A DNA stretch of 64,000 bases from Siphonodentalium dalli (lineage: Eukaryota > Mollusca > Scaphopoda > Gadilida > Siphonodentaliidae), in NCBI GenBank assembly GCA_032622095.1, contig CP136069.1:71323319-71387318 (forward strand), in the 5' to 3' direction. Positions 1 to 11,600 of this stretch are shown one piece after another. The position numbers and the translations under genes were made by a program. The notes under the pieces are model-generated. The model did not search any database. It was not told where the DNA came from and saw only the letters and a program-made list of their open reading frames with translations. Positions within the stretch are counted from its first letter, which is position 1; each line of letters starts with the position of its first letter.

Positions 1-760
1 AATTCGCCCTCGGTTAGAAAATGTCAAGGTTTCAGGTACCAGGTGAAAATTTTTAATTAAGTATTGAGGGGAGTTAAAATTAGTCAAGTTGAGAAAACTG
101 ACTGATACACACGGCAGTCGAAATTTACACCCGGGCCCTCGTCCAAAGAACGCTCTCCGATAACGTCCCAGTCATATGTCAGCCTTTTCTCATACTAAAG
201 ATGACCCATGTTTGACAGCAAATGATAACAAGCGTAAAAAAAATCAAAACGCCCTTTGATATACCTGCAAATAAATTGGAAATAAAACAACGAGCGCTCT
301 TTATCATAAATTCGTGACCAGAGGAAACGATGGTTGTATGTTTCTATTATTATAAATAACCAACAAATTTATATTGGAAAGTGGATTGAATATTTTCCTA
401 AATGCAATAAAACAAATTATATTAATTCGGCCTCGGTCAATAAATGTCCAATCGTACAGAATCGTAGGGGTGTTTTGGTTGGAATTTGTTATCAGTTGGA
501 AGGTTTAGGCACCAGATGAAAAATTATAATTTTCTATCGATGGGAATGCAAACGAAAATTAGTCAAGTTGCGAAAACATTTGGTTCACGTGTGTGCTTGA
601 AATGCCTCCTTAGCTAATGAATGTCGGGGTCATGTCCCTGAAATAGGTCACACCCTTTATCAGACTAAAGATGTTCCACCCGGTTTGACACCAAACAATC
701 AAAATTAGCATAAAACGCTCTTTAATATACACCGTACAAATGGACAATGAAGCAGTCACA
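1..760. repeat. Diverged tandem duplication of about 430-480 bp
   Basis: The block starting near base 1 recurs near 425. Shared landmarks are 'ccctcggt'/'gcctcggt', 'aaaattagtcaagttg' (77 and 554), 'actaaagatg' (about 196 and 663), a 'tttgacascaaa' stretch, and 'aaacgccctttgatatac' against 'aaacgctctttaatatac'. Identity looks moderate with many indels, so this is an old duplication. No coding frame is conserved between the halves. No function is seen. Confidence 0.6.
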
Positions 761-1182
761 AGCATGCCTTTTGTGTACCATGCTGCCTGTTCATGGTTTG
801 AATATGATGAGAGCGTTTAAATTGACACTTCTGAGTTTTATATTATACCCCTTTGAATTGCGCTCTGCTCTTAAAAGTGGTATGATGCACACAAGTATTC
901 TACATGCACATAATTCTAAAGAAAACGATACAAAAAATACCAAAATACGTCAGTCATGCACCATCTAAATGTCTTACACTGTGTTTAAGTTTGAGTATCG
1001 CTCTAGTTCTGGCAGTATTTTGATGTGGGCTGTTATAAGATTCCACTGTCCATTTCCTGCATCCATAAATATTACCAAGAAGTCTCCGACTATGAACCTT
1101 ACAAGTAGGGTCTGGAATTATAGCTTAGTTGGCTATGACAAATGAATGAATAATTTATGAGTTGGAACTACGAAAATAATTC

Positions 1183-1576
1183 ATGTGCTCCTCAAATATG
1201 GTAGATATTTTATCATTCAAGATTGAAAACGTATGTACTGATAATAGTCCCAACAAAGTGGTATTAATACGGAGTAGTCCCCCGTGGATCACATGCAACG
1301 TGCGGAAATCAATGAGGCAACGAAACCGTTTGCACCAGATAACAAAAATGAAAAACACACCACAGGCGTAGGCAAATTTCCATCCGAAACGAAACGAAAC
1401 CACATCCGCTATACGAAAAAGCAAACGCGAATATGACATTAAGAATGAACACGTGTTGAGTAATCCATCAAATGACCAGTCTTCGTGGTGGAAAACGCTC
1501 CAGAAAGTTATATTTTCAAAAAGTGTACGATCATTAGCCCCTTTCAATGTAAATATCGATTTCCTGATCTCACCAA
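1183..1576 (+). pseudogene. LINE ORF2 fragment, endonuclease-RT linker (first piece)
   Basis: Plus-strand translation contains 'PNKVVLIRSS', 'PPWITCNVRKSMRQRNRL' and, after a frame change near 1371, 'QSSWWKTLQKVI' followed by 'LISPTEK'. This order (PNK..I, PPW(I/F)..., R-rich stretch, WW, then a KA..FN block) is typical of the segment just before the reverse transcriptase in CR1/jockey-group LINEs. The reading continues at 2964 after a 1371-bp insertion and again at 5371 after a second one. At least one frameshift is present and the 5' end is unclear, so this is a dead copy. The clade assignment is inference. Confidence 0.7.
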
Positions 1577-1584
1577 CTGAAAAA
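1577..1584. repeat. 8-bp target-site duplication, left copy
   Basis: CTGAAAAA at 1577-1584 is repeated exactly at 2956-2963, directly outside the ends of the inserted element. An 8-bp duplication is the size made by hAT-superfamily transposases. Confidence 0.75.
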
Positions 1585-2955
1585 GGGGAACATGTCTCTA
1601 TTCCGAAGGTTCGCTATTCCGAAGGTTCACTATTCCGAAGGTTCGCTATTCCGAAGGTTCGCTATTTCGAAGGTTTTTTTTATTTTAAAGGTTAAATCTA
1701 TATTCTAAAGTATTGAGAGGGTTCTTTATCACGAAGAATCTTTTTTATGAAGGAAATAACTTAAAACATTGAAGCAATAAATGTGATTTTTTTGTTCGCG
1801 GGTTTCCTTGAGATTTAATGCCAATGTTACGTATGACGTTATTTCCCAATACATATTCACGTCAGGCATCCCACACAATGCTATGTTTCCATACGATTTA
1901 ATGTCATCACGCATGACGATATATCTCAATAATCTTAGAGGCAAGAATACGGCAGCTAAAGGTGGTTTAAAACAGTGGGGCTATAACTCTTAATGAATAC
2001 TGCGTAAAATAATGTCGTTGAATAGACGAATTTGTATTGAATTTTAAGGACCACTTAATTTTCGAGTCGTTGAAATTGTGAATTTGTATTTAATGTTCAG
2101 GCCCACTTAATTTTCGAGTCGCCGACTATTTTTTTATAGTGCCTTGATATCAGGTTTTAATAAAAATCTATGCCATAACATATGATTAAAATACTATAGT
2201 ATCACCATTTGAAACGTATGTATCAGACTATACCCATAGAGAAATATAAAACAGCATAAATCATAAAAAGATTCCCCCCGTTGTGGCTCCCAGAATGCAA
2301 CAGAATTCAACCTAATGTATTTTCAATTGAAGGGGAATAACATATATAGTTATTCCCCCTCCATTTAAAATAATACCCTTTGCGCAACAAAACCATATGA
2401 ACCTTAAGCACACAAACACGTCGTTAACTCAACAAAAACAACATGTTCACAGTTTATTACACCGGATAAGCTGATAATACAGTGTTAGACAGCTTCCTAT
2501 TTCAAATGGTATATATGCTGGCATATATTTTATATATGTGATCTGGGGGTTCGAAAATTAAGTGGGCCTTTAATGTTGATGTTTCTTTCAAATACAGATT
2601 GCTAGTTCGGACAAACTATATCTCTTACATGTAGTTTATTTCAGTCATCGTGTTTTCAACTTTCCATAATAAACGACAAAACTGATACTGTCTTCTTGCT
2701 ATTATTAACCGACATCTGGGACAATTTGTGAATTTGAAGTGGGTGTATAAATGTACCATATGTGAATACTAGCGTAATAGTATATTTTTTGCAAATTTTG
2801 ATTCATTTCTGGTTAAATACGCCCAGAATAGAAAACCTTCGGAATAGCGAACCTTCGGAATAATGAACCTTCGGAATAGCGAACCTTCGGAATAATGAAC
2901 CTTCGGAATAGCGAACCTTCGGACTAATGAACCTTCGGAATAGAGAACACTACCC
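1585..2955. mobile_element. hAT-like non-autonomous element with tandem-repeat ends
   Basis: The element is bounded by an exact 8-bp duplication and splits a LINE whose frame is restored when it is removed. Its ends are inverted: the left starts GGGGAACATG then CTCTATTCCGAAGG, and the right end reversed starts GGGTAGTG then the same CTCTATTCCGAAGG. Just inside each end is an array of a 15-bp unit, TTCCGAAGGTTCGCTA-like, about 5 copies at 1600-1680 and about 8 at 2829-2948, in opposite orientations. The middle is AT-rich with no transposase. It has a direct repeat around 'cacttaattttcgagtcg' (2051-2068 and 2101-2118), with an inverted partial copy near 2548. Assignment to hAT rests on duplication size only. 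Confidence 0.75.
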
Positions 2956-2963
2956 CTGAAAAA

Positions 2964-3153
2964 GCTAATACGTTCAATTCTCTTTTCTGTAAAATTTCTT
3001 CAGTTGATGACGATGGGAAACGCATACTTGCAGCTGATCACGATGAAGTCGGCATTCTATTGAGCAACATTAAAATTTTATTTGTGGACGTTTATAATGT
3101 ACTCAAAAGTCTCAAAGTCGCAAAGTCAAGTGGTCCCGATGGAACAATTCCAG
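2964..3153 (+). pseudogene. LINE ORF2 fragment, start of reverse transcriptase (second piece)
   Basis: This continues the 1183-1576 fragment in frame. The translation reads 'KANTFNSLFCKISSV', then 'LKSLKVAKSSGPDGTIPA'. The K-x-SGPDG block is the conserved first motif of LINE reverse transcriptases. It is cut at 3154-3159 by a second insertion; RT motifs resume at 5371. Confidence 0.75.
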
Positions 3154-3159
3154 CGGCTG

Positions 3160-5364
3160 AATTCTGGTCTCTGGTCTAGACCACCCTAATAATCACGGTG
3201 TTCCAAGTCAGGACTTGGTCTCGCGAAACCACCTGGTCCCAAACTGGGATCCGCGGATTATTGTACAATCAATGACAATCAACGACAATATATGGACAAA
3301 AGCGTGCTGCACACTGCATCGAGATTGTCGTGTTGGTGTCGCCAAACCTGAGCACGTGAAAGCGGTTTATCTCCGTATTGTTCAGCGGCATACCGTCGCC
3401 GTTAGACGGGGATCACGGGGCAGGGGTGGTGCGAATTTCTCACCCTCTATGCGGATGTCACAACGTTATCAGTGTTACGGGCGGAGGAAGGTCTACGCAG
3501 AGAGTAAATGTCACCGATAAATCACTCCGCTGTGTGTAGAAACCACCGACCTCAGAAAGCAGCCGATAAACTTGCCAAGATACACGAATCTTCAGCGCTA
3601 GACGGCATAATGCACATCCCTGCATGTTTCGCTGATGTCGCCACTCCCCTGTTCGGGACTATTATGATTGTGCAGTGACGGCTGAAATTGTCAAGTCCAT
3701 GTTTTATATTTAGGTCATGCTGTGAACGTAGTGTGTTAAAGTTGGAACGTCGGATTTCCTAAAAAATACTCATGGTTGTTGTCGCAACCAAACTTTGGTC
3801 AAACATTTAGCAGCTATGGCATGCATTCCTGGTAAATTAGATTGAAGAACCTGACAAAAATAAGTTGAAACTGTTTTATTTCTGTGATTTTGGGACATCA
3901 AATATTTGTTGTTGTTTTTTTGTTTTTTTTTTTGGTACCGGCACCAAAAACTCGATTCTTTTCCTAATTTCGGTCAAATGTTTGAACTGAAATGGTCATC
4001 AATGAAAATATTTCGAACCATTATTATAGGGGATATCAGGTGGGAATTTCCAACAACTGGAAATAATGAGGTACCTGTTGGAAATTTGCAATTCATTGGG
4101 GCGCAATTTCGCGGACTTGGGAATTTGCAATAAGTTGAAAATTTAGAAAGATTCAAACTAACTATCGTCGTGGTTGAAGTTATTGAAAATTATTGCCCAG
4201 AAAATGTAATGGTCACAACGGCGGGGGGGGGGGGGGTTGTCTTGAAAAAAAATCCAGAATACAAGGTTCGGGTAGGTGGGATGTATTTGAGTCCCGATCG
4301 CAGATATTTCCAATGCCATATAATTTGTTTCCAAATCCATTTTTAAAGACAAATTATGACAAATAAACTAATTTGAAATATCAACTCCTAAGAAACTGGA
4401 GCAGGGGGTCATTTAATTTGATTCAATTTAATCGGAAATGTCCTTATTTTGTAACACAATTTTTCGTTTTGTCTTAATATAATGTTGATAGTTTTTGCTG
4501 TTATATGTTATATCCAGTCCAGCAATAATTTATTCCCAAATGATGAACTAGTGCTTTCAAAACTAGCACCGACCACAAATCATTTCAGAAACACGGAACT
4601 AAAGACACCCGCATCCAACGCAAATTACGTTCCGATTGCAAAACTACTATCATTCCCTATGTATCCGTGTCGACCACACTCATCGATAACATTGCGTGTA
4701 GAAATAATAGCACGAAAATCTGACTTAATCCATCTAACGGTAGTATCAGAGATACTCTGGTAGTATGCTTCAAACAACAAACGGGAATTATAAAGAAAAC
4801 TCCATTGTAAAGCCAAATGAACGCACGCATGATTTACAATCAAATTACCAATCTGTATCGTTACTGCGAAACCAGAAATCGGTATTATCGTCTCAGGTTC
4901 AAGTCTCGGTTTATACAAAAGCTCAGACCAGGGGGCTACTAGGTCTCAGTTGTATACTATTACCTATAACACGCATAATTATCGATCATATTAAATTGTG
5001 TCCTGTGCATATATTATTATAATATATCATCTACACGGCATACCAATGTAACACAATTCCTATTTGGTTAATATAAAGATAAATGCTTCCAAAAAATACT
5101 TATGTTTCTGTTACCAGAACTTGTATACGTTACCCCATGGTTTTAACTATGAACAGACCCGACACAGGTTTGAATGACAATAAGAAGGCAAACCTTGGTT
5201 TAAGTAAACCAGAGTTTCAAAAAGACGAGAATACGGACCATGCGCAGTGCGGACAAATAATCCCAGCTTACTCGCTCCGAAGCTTGGTAACACATCGCGA
5301 TCACCGTGGTTTGGGTCTAGACTATAGTTTACGCGAAACCTGGTCCAGGCCAGAGACCAGAATT
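3160..5364. mobile_element. 2.2-kb non-autonomous TIR element with 6-bp duplication
   Basis: The ends are inverted: AATTCTGGTCTCTGG at 3160 and its complement ending at 5364. Similarity is weaker further in ('tctagaccacc' against 'cctggaccagg'). It is flanked by CGGCTG (3154-3159) and CGGCCG (5365-5370), a 6-bp duplication with one mismatch. Deleting the element plus one duplicate joins the LINE codons for ...IPAAARVLNN... in frame. The inside has no recognisable transposase. An ORF of 101 codons at 3215-3520 (Arg-rich, no domain seen) is probably fortuitous. A run of 13-14 G lies near 4224. The superfamily is undetermined; a 6-bp duplication fits several. Confidence 0.7.
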
Positions 5365-5370
5365 CGGCCG

Positions 5371-5675
5371 CAAGAGTTTTAAACAATTGTGCCTCGTCGC
5401 TCTGTGAACCTCTTGCGTGCTATTTCAAATTATTAACCGATAACAGTTACTATCCTTCTCAGTGGAAACGATCCCCCATATAAAAGACTGGTGATCCGAG
5501 TCAGCTAACAAATTACCGGCCTATATCATTACTGAGTTGTATATCAAACGTCCATGAGAAATGTATTTATAAATATCTATGGAACTTCCTAGACAATAAT
5601 AAAACATTTATACTATCAGATTGACTTCGTGCGTGGCGATTCTACTGTATTCCAACTTACCGAGATATATAAAAT
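5371..5675 (+). pseudogene. LINE ORF2 fragment, RT palm/fingers (third piece)
   Basis: The translation gives 'QWKRSPI', 'LTNYRPISLLS' and 'EKCIYKYLWNFL' and then, after an in-frame stop and frameshift near 5622, 'DFVRGDSTVFQLTEIY'. NYRPISLLS and (G)FxxGxST are hallmark RT motifs 1-3 of CR1/jockey/RTE-type LINEs. The catalytic YxDD block is absent because similarity ends near 5675. It is a truncated and mutated copy. Confidence 0.75.
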
Positions 5676-6236
5676 GCATATCTTTTAATATCTTATAAAT
5701 ATTTAATCTTTTCAATTTTAACTGTATTAAACTAATTTATTTAGAAATTAATATAAAACCACTAGCACCGAACAATTAGTATAGAAATATTTTTCGTTTA
5801 AGCGAGAGAGAGAGAGAAGATGAGAGAGAGAAAACAAGTTGGAGTGCCAGTGACCCCACCCTCCCCATCTCGTAGTATTATGTCCGTATATGTGTTGTGT
5901 TATGTATACAATACCACATGTACACAATATATATAATTTTTTTAAATGCATATATGTGCAAACGCCGACATATGATTCACACATTCTCAGACGGTGTGAA
6001 TGTCAGAGCATGCATGGGTGGGAGGGCGCAAAAACTTCACAAGTAAACTTTATTGAGTTTGAACCCTGAATGTTGAACATACTATAAAAACTGGTGAAAT
6101 CAGCATGTATTTGCAACATTGAAAAGAAAGTTACAGTTTTAAATTATAAGTAATATGAGACATTGTATTAGAGCCTCAAACGGAGAAAATAGTGATAACT
6201 CATCTGTGTCGCGTTCCGACGATATTAATAAAGATA
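5676..6236. other. Gene-free stretch with (GA)n
   Basis: AT-rich sequence with a GA microsatellite at about 5801-5832 and short C-rich tracts after it. I see no gene, and no TIR pair before the MITE at 6237. Confidence 0.5.
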
Positions 6237-6700
6237 TGTGACCCGCCATATCAAATCCAGTCGGAAGTCGAGATTTTTTAACCCTGTGCCAATGCATTCT
6301 CTTATATATGCGAGTCGACCATATGTCGCCTCGCATATATAAGAGAACGCATTGGCCTAACACTTTTTTTCAATTTTAATAATTTGTTCTTGTATTCTTT
6401 AACAATTATAAATTCACCCATGCAGAGCCCCAGACAAACATGAGCAGACGACACTCTTCTATATGCTTCTATATATGTGTGGGGCTCCCTGCAGGGTAAT
6501 GGATGTTTTTTATTTTATGTCCTAAAAATGATAAGAAACATTTATTTAAAAATCATGTTAAAAAATTGTTAGGCCAATGCATTCTCTTATATATGCGAGG
6601 CGACCTATGGTCGACTCAAATATATAAGAGAATGCATTGGCACAGGCCACAGGGTAAAATAAATCCCGACTTCCGACTGGATTTGATATGGCGGGTCACA
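6237..6700. mobile_element. TA-flanked hairpin MITE, family D copy 1
   Basis: It starts TGTGACCCGCCATATC and ends with the complement, flanked by TA on both sides. The first ~33 bp are inverted at the other end. Inside are two hairpins (6289-6358 and 6571-6645) whose arms read GCCAATGCATTCTCTTATAT then ATGCGAG. Between them is a smaller inverted-repeat insert (6414-6499, ends CCCATGCAGAGCCCC / GGGGCTCCCTGCAGGG). A full second copy lies at 32559-32978. No ORF of note. TA duplication suggests mobilisation by a Tc1/mariner-type transposase (inference). Confidence 0.8.
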
Positions 6701-6702
6701 TA

Positions 6703-8170
6703 TGAGAATTAGAAAAACGTTCAATAATTACCTTCACAATTCACAGTGGCCTTATGCGCGTCTTATATCTAGCGAAGTGACCGAAGATACTTTCTATCTC
6801 CTTGTCCAGCTGGTGTTGATTATAGGTATCACGCATGCATGAGTATAATGTTCACTCGTGTTTAATCAAGACGAAATTGGGCAGTTCTTGATCCAATTCG
6901 GTAAATAATAATTTTCCTATTGTGTGCTGCTATAAGTAGGTTATATCATATGGTTAGAATCGTTTACTCGAAATAGCGTCGAAGATTGTGGATATTTATC
7001 GTAAACGAGTCTACACTAAACTAAATAACACATGTTTCAGCAGATAGCCAGTGTCTTTATTCGCATAAGAGTCGACACCAGATAGGAAAACCAGAAATCC
7101 ACTGGATGGAACTTAATCTACAAAAGCTTCCACAGTACAGCATAGTATACAACATACGTTGACATCTTCGCTTGATTGAACATTCAATTTTGCACATCGA
7201 TGTATGAGTATCTCGTTTAAATATTATATTCATATATTTTAATTACGATATTTACATGTAATGACGACTACACGTAACATGTCATTCTAATCTATGTGCA
7301 CTAACCCTGCACAAATCTCCAGCGGTTTCCGGTTTAGCATTCCTGTGATAGACCAGAGATAAAACCACATTTTGTGTGGAAAACTCTGGAAGCATTGAAT
7401 GCCGCGTGCCCAGTGAACATAACATGTATTTTGTATTTATTAGCATATTTATATCCGCTCGATACGTATGTATGTCAGATATCACGTTTCGTTAATTAGT
7501 TTGCTATACATCTGTTATTCATTGTTATTGAATTATACGTTATATGGCAATAATTATACTTATATAAACTATATACTCACATAACCATATTTATATTTAT
7601 ATATATGAATTTCAGTTGTCACTCCAAGCTAAGAACTGGCTAATGTGACCCGCCTTAATTACGCACCAACGAAATTAACTCACGATAGTGACTACATTCA
7701 TCATTGGCTAACTCCGTAAACTGTTATTAACTTAGCACATCACATACTGATACTCTAGACAACTCAGTTGTATTCACACGTTGCGTTACAGACAATAGTT
7801 TTGGGCTAATCTACGAAACTCTCAAAACATGTATTCTCACCATGATATAACCTATACATATTCACGGAGTGGTATTTCAATGTTGGGAAAAGATGGGAAG
7901 CAGATAATTATGGGAACTGTTTCTGTGATCTTGCTTCCGATCATGATACTAATATTCCACTGTCTTGGGTTGTATTAATATGTTGGAATATGCTAAATAG
8001 TAATTGCTAGAAAGAACCAGGCTGATATAATTGTGTTTCATATTATTCCCTAAAGTTGGCCCTAAAAAAATACCAATTCGCAGAGGGTGGGGGTGGGTGT
8101 CAGTTAGTGTAAAATTATTTTATTTTGACACTGTATTTTCACATTTTATCATGACCCACCAAGAAGATTA
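6703..8170. other. Gene-free stretch
   Basis: AT-rich with scattered short ORFs only. A lone 'tgtgacccgcc' at 7645-7655 matches the family D end but has no partner. No coding signal or RNA gene seen. Confidence 0.45.
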
Positions 8171-8175
8171 ATCTT

Positions 8176-8362
8176 TGTTAAATCATAAGATGTAAGATGT
8201 TTTCTTGAGTTATTGATGTTTTAATATAACTGAACTATAGCGAAGGAAGCAGAATGATATATACAAAGTATGTGATGCTTATCTATAATTGAGTACATTT
8301 GTATGAGGCACTAACTTCTATAATATTGAGTTCGTGGGAATATGACATCTCAATATAAAACA
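8176..8362 (-). repeat. 3' LTR of Ty3/gypsy element
   Basis: About 187 bp, nearly the same as 12336-12525 (roughly 6% substitutions by eye plus small indels). On the minus strand it starts TGTTTTATATTG and ends TTTAACA, the usual TG...CA ends. It lies immediately downstream, in element sense, of a polypurine tract. Confidence 0.9.
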
Positions 8363-8375
8363 TCCCCCTTTTTCC
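8363..8375 (-). promoter_or_regulatory. Polypurine tract (plus-strand primer)
   Basis: On the minus strand the bases abutting the 3' LTR read GGAAAAAGGGGGA. This purine run in this position primes second-strand synthesis in LTR retrotransposons. Confidence 0.85.
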
Positions 8376-8559
8376 ATAAAAATTAAAGCTCTACTTAAGT
8401 CCCAATATTATTTACAGTCATAATGAGTCATTGTTCATCTCCAGTTGTATTCATTTTCAAATCTCAGTGGTGGTTTTGATATTCTGCCACTTCTGGTTTG
8501 TGAACATTGATTTGGTCTACTTATGATTGTACTAGAAGTTGGAGTTATGTCTTGATCGT

Positions 8560-9780
8560 AATCATCATATTTAAAGTTTGTATACTCCTTCTCATTTGTT
8601 GCCACAATATGTCTCGTCTATTACTTCGATATATTCCACCAGATTTAGTTTCTATGATGTAAGAGTTCGGCGCATCAGAAATGTCCTTCACCTTTTCCGG
8701 TATCCACTCATCGGTTTTCACATTCCTCATTCTAACGATTTGTCCTTTTGTTACACGTGTTAGTTTCTTGGTTGATCGATCGTGGACAAATTTCTGCTTC
8801 TGCTGTCTCTCTCGAAGTTTATTAATCACATCTGGTGTTGTTTTAGGTTTGAGAACTTTATTGCACACTGGTGTGCGTGTTCTCAGCTTTCTACCGAATA
8901 TAATCTCAGCAGGTGATGGCATTCCATTTTCAATAGATGTATTGCGAAAATATTGCCAGGTGTGGATCCTCACCTGTGTCTTCACATTTTTTTAGAATGT
9001 TTTTTATTGTCTGAATATTACGCTCGGCAAGTCCATTGCTTCGAGGGTAATGTGGTGACGATGTTGTTATTGTGATGCCCCATTGTTTGGCGAACATGTG
9101 CATCCCCTCACTGTTAAGATTTGGTGCATTGTCACAGACTATTGTCATCGGTATTCCATGTCTACTTAACACTGATTTTAGACTAGTTATGACACTGCAC
9201 GTCTTCACGGATGACAATAAACATGTCTCTGGAACTTTCGAGTGATAGTCCACAATCATCAGATAATCCTTTGATTTATAGTGAAATATGTCTATTCCAA
9301 CTTTGTTCCATGGGAGTTCAGGAATGTCATGGGGTTGCAGTGGTTCCTTCTGATTTGCATTTCTATGCTTTAAACAAGTGTCACATTTCGAAATGTAGAT
9401 CTCAATGTCCGTCGTCATGCTTGGCAAAACACTGTTTGCCTCGCATTGTTTTTTGTCTTTTCCATGCAATGTTGTGAACTGTGTATCAATTGTATGATTC
9501 GAGTTACACAGTTTGTAGGAATCACAACTCTGTCCCCTTTATATATCACATCATCGTGCACATATAAGTCTTCTCTGAACGTCCAATATGGCTGAATTTG
9601 ACCAGGTAAGTCCTTCTTATTCTCAGGCAATCCATGATGAATCACATTTTTTAACATTTGTGACGTTTCATCAGTCTTTGTGTTTTCACGAATTTCTTTT
9701 AGAGTTAATGCTTTCATCGGAATGTCCGTTGTTATTAAATGAATCTGTGCACCAACGTCATCATCTATATCATTCATAGT
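8560..9780 (-). pseudogene. Ty3/gypsy integrase (decayed)
   Basis: The region spans overlapping minus-strand frames 9415-9777, 8930-9469 and 8545-8985, so at least two frameshifts break it. In order: a zinc-binding region with 'HSSQHCMEKT' and 'CDTCLKHR' (HHCC-like); the catalytic core with D in 'VGIDIFHY', D in 'VCDNAPNLNS' and E in 'GLAERNIQTIK' (a DD35E-type triad); and a basic C-terminal part ending 'YIIETKSGGIYRSNRRDI', as in Mag/SURL-like elements. It would insert cDNA into chromosomes. This copy cannot make a full-length product. Confidence 0.88.
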
Positions 9781-9789
9781 GTCATTTTC

Positions 9790-10800
9790 CAGGTGTGCAT
9801 AACATCGGGATAATGTGTCGCTATGAATAGATCTTTACCTGGCTTCTACTTAACATTAACGCCAAAATGCTATATTCTCAACAACAGTCGTTGCAGCCTG
9901 GGAGGAGCTGTTGACAACCCCTTCTTGAAAATAACTTCGAGCAGTTTATGGTCCGTCTCGATATTCACAACTGTCCCATACACCATTTGTCGAAATCTCT
10001 CCAGACCAAACACTATTGCCGTCATTTCCTTTTCCAACTGACTAGTTTTGTTGACAATCAGTTAATGCTTTTAATGCATAAGCCACATGAAGCTGATTTT
10101 GTAGCAAACACGCACCTAACGCATTTCTGGATGCGTCAACTGACAATGTGACATCTTTATTCACATCGAAATGCTGTAGAACAGGTGCATTCGTTATCGC
10201 GAACTTTAATTCCTCGAATGCAGCTGTGTGCCGTGTATCCCAATGCCACAACACATCTTTCTTTAGTAATTCCCTCAACAGAGCAGTTTTCTCTGTTGCA
10301 TTTGGAATAAATTTTGACACATACGCAATCATTCCGAGAAATCTTAACAAGGATTTCTTTGAATCAGGCACAGACATATTATTTATAATATCCCCTTTAG
10401 AATGATCAACATGTATGCCATCTTGGTTTATTATGTGGCCAAGATATTTAATTTCACTGACACATATTTGTGATTTCTCCTTTCGGAGTTTCATACCACA
10501 CTCACGTATATACGACTGAGAACGCACCTCAACCTTTTATCATGTTGAATTTTGGTGGACGCGTACACACATATGTCGTCTATGTAGTAGGACACTCCAG
10601 GAATTCCATCCAGCAACTGGGAAATACTTTTCTGAAATTTCTCTGTGGCACATTTTACCCCATATAGTAATCTTAAGTACCTGTACATTCCGAAAGGTGA
10701 GTTGAAGGTACACAACATGGACCTTTCGTGATCTAATTTTAACTGCCAAAATGTATGGCTTGCATCCAGGAGACTCCAGTATTTTACACCAGCCATCATT
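9790..10800 (-). pseudogene. Ty3/gypsy reverse transcriptase and RNase H (decayed)
   Basis: The minus frame 10491-10799 has 'LLDASHTFWQLKL', 'FNSPFGMYRYLRL' and the catalytic 'YYIDD'. Frame 10042-10527 follows with the RT connection ('LGHIINQDGIHVD', 'LRFLGMIAY') and the RNase H start 'LSVDASRNALGACLLQ'. RNase H continues in another frame below 10041 with 'EKEMTAIVFGLERF' and 'ETDHKLLE', but with stops. Both frame changes and stops show an inactive copy. Confidence 0.88.
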
Positions 10801-10869
10801 CCCGTTAACTCCTACACTGTCGGTATCTGGAAGTGTTAACTCTGAATCGCTGTGCTCAAGTCCTTCGGA

Positions 10870-11600
10870 TCTAGGCATATCCTTAGACTTTTATTTGGTT
10901 TTTCAACAATCACCATCGAACTGACCCATTCTGTCGGTTCATTAACTTTTGTTATTACACCAGCTTCTTCCATTGTCTTTAATTCATGTTTCAGTATCTC
11001 TTTCAGTTTATGAGGTACACGTCTCGGTGGATGAATAACCGGTCGAACTGATTTGTCAGTATGTATGTGGTGTTCCTCTTCAATTGTCCCAAGTCCGTGA
11101 AACACATCCTGAAATTCGTCAAGAATGTTATTCGGTTGAGACTCATTGATCACATACGTCCTCTGTACCAGCTTTAATTCGAATGAAGTTTTCAGTCCAA
11201 GAACTGGTATTACATCACCATCGACAACTTGAAAATCTGAGACATGACTTCTGTCTTTGTAAGAATACAGTAAGGAAGCGTTTCCAACAGTATTCATTTT
11301 GTGTCCAGAATACGATACTAGCTTGACTTTTGACTTAGCCATTTTGTCCTTTCTCAACTTGTCATGGATTCTTTTGGGAATAACATTACACTGTGCACCA
11401 GTATCTATTTTGAACTGAACAGTTTTATCATTAATCACCAAGTCAATGTTCCATTCATCTGCATCAGAACTGTCAACAGATAACACCATTTGTTCATCAC
11501 TGTCAGCTTCATCGGTGGCCATTTGAACTTTCTTCTTTGTTTTCTTCTTAAAACAACAGCGTTCGTAGTAACCCTTTGCATTAATTACAGCTCTTGCCAT
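10870..11600 (-). pseudogene. Ty3/gypsy protease and RT N-terminus
   Basis: One open minus frame. The aspartic protease shows 'FKIDTGAQCNVIPKRI', the DTGA active site plus the usual following hydrophobic strand, then 'PVLGLKTSFEL'. The RT fingers follow: 'HIHTDKSVRPVIHPPRRVP', 'LKTMEEAGVITKV', 'EWVSSMVIVEKPN' and 'LRICLDPKDL'. The frame is lost near 10870, before the palm. This is the best preserved part of pol. Confidence 0.88.
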
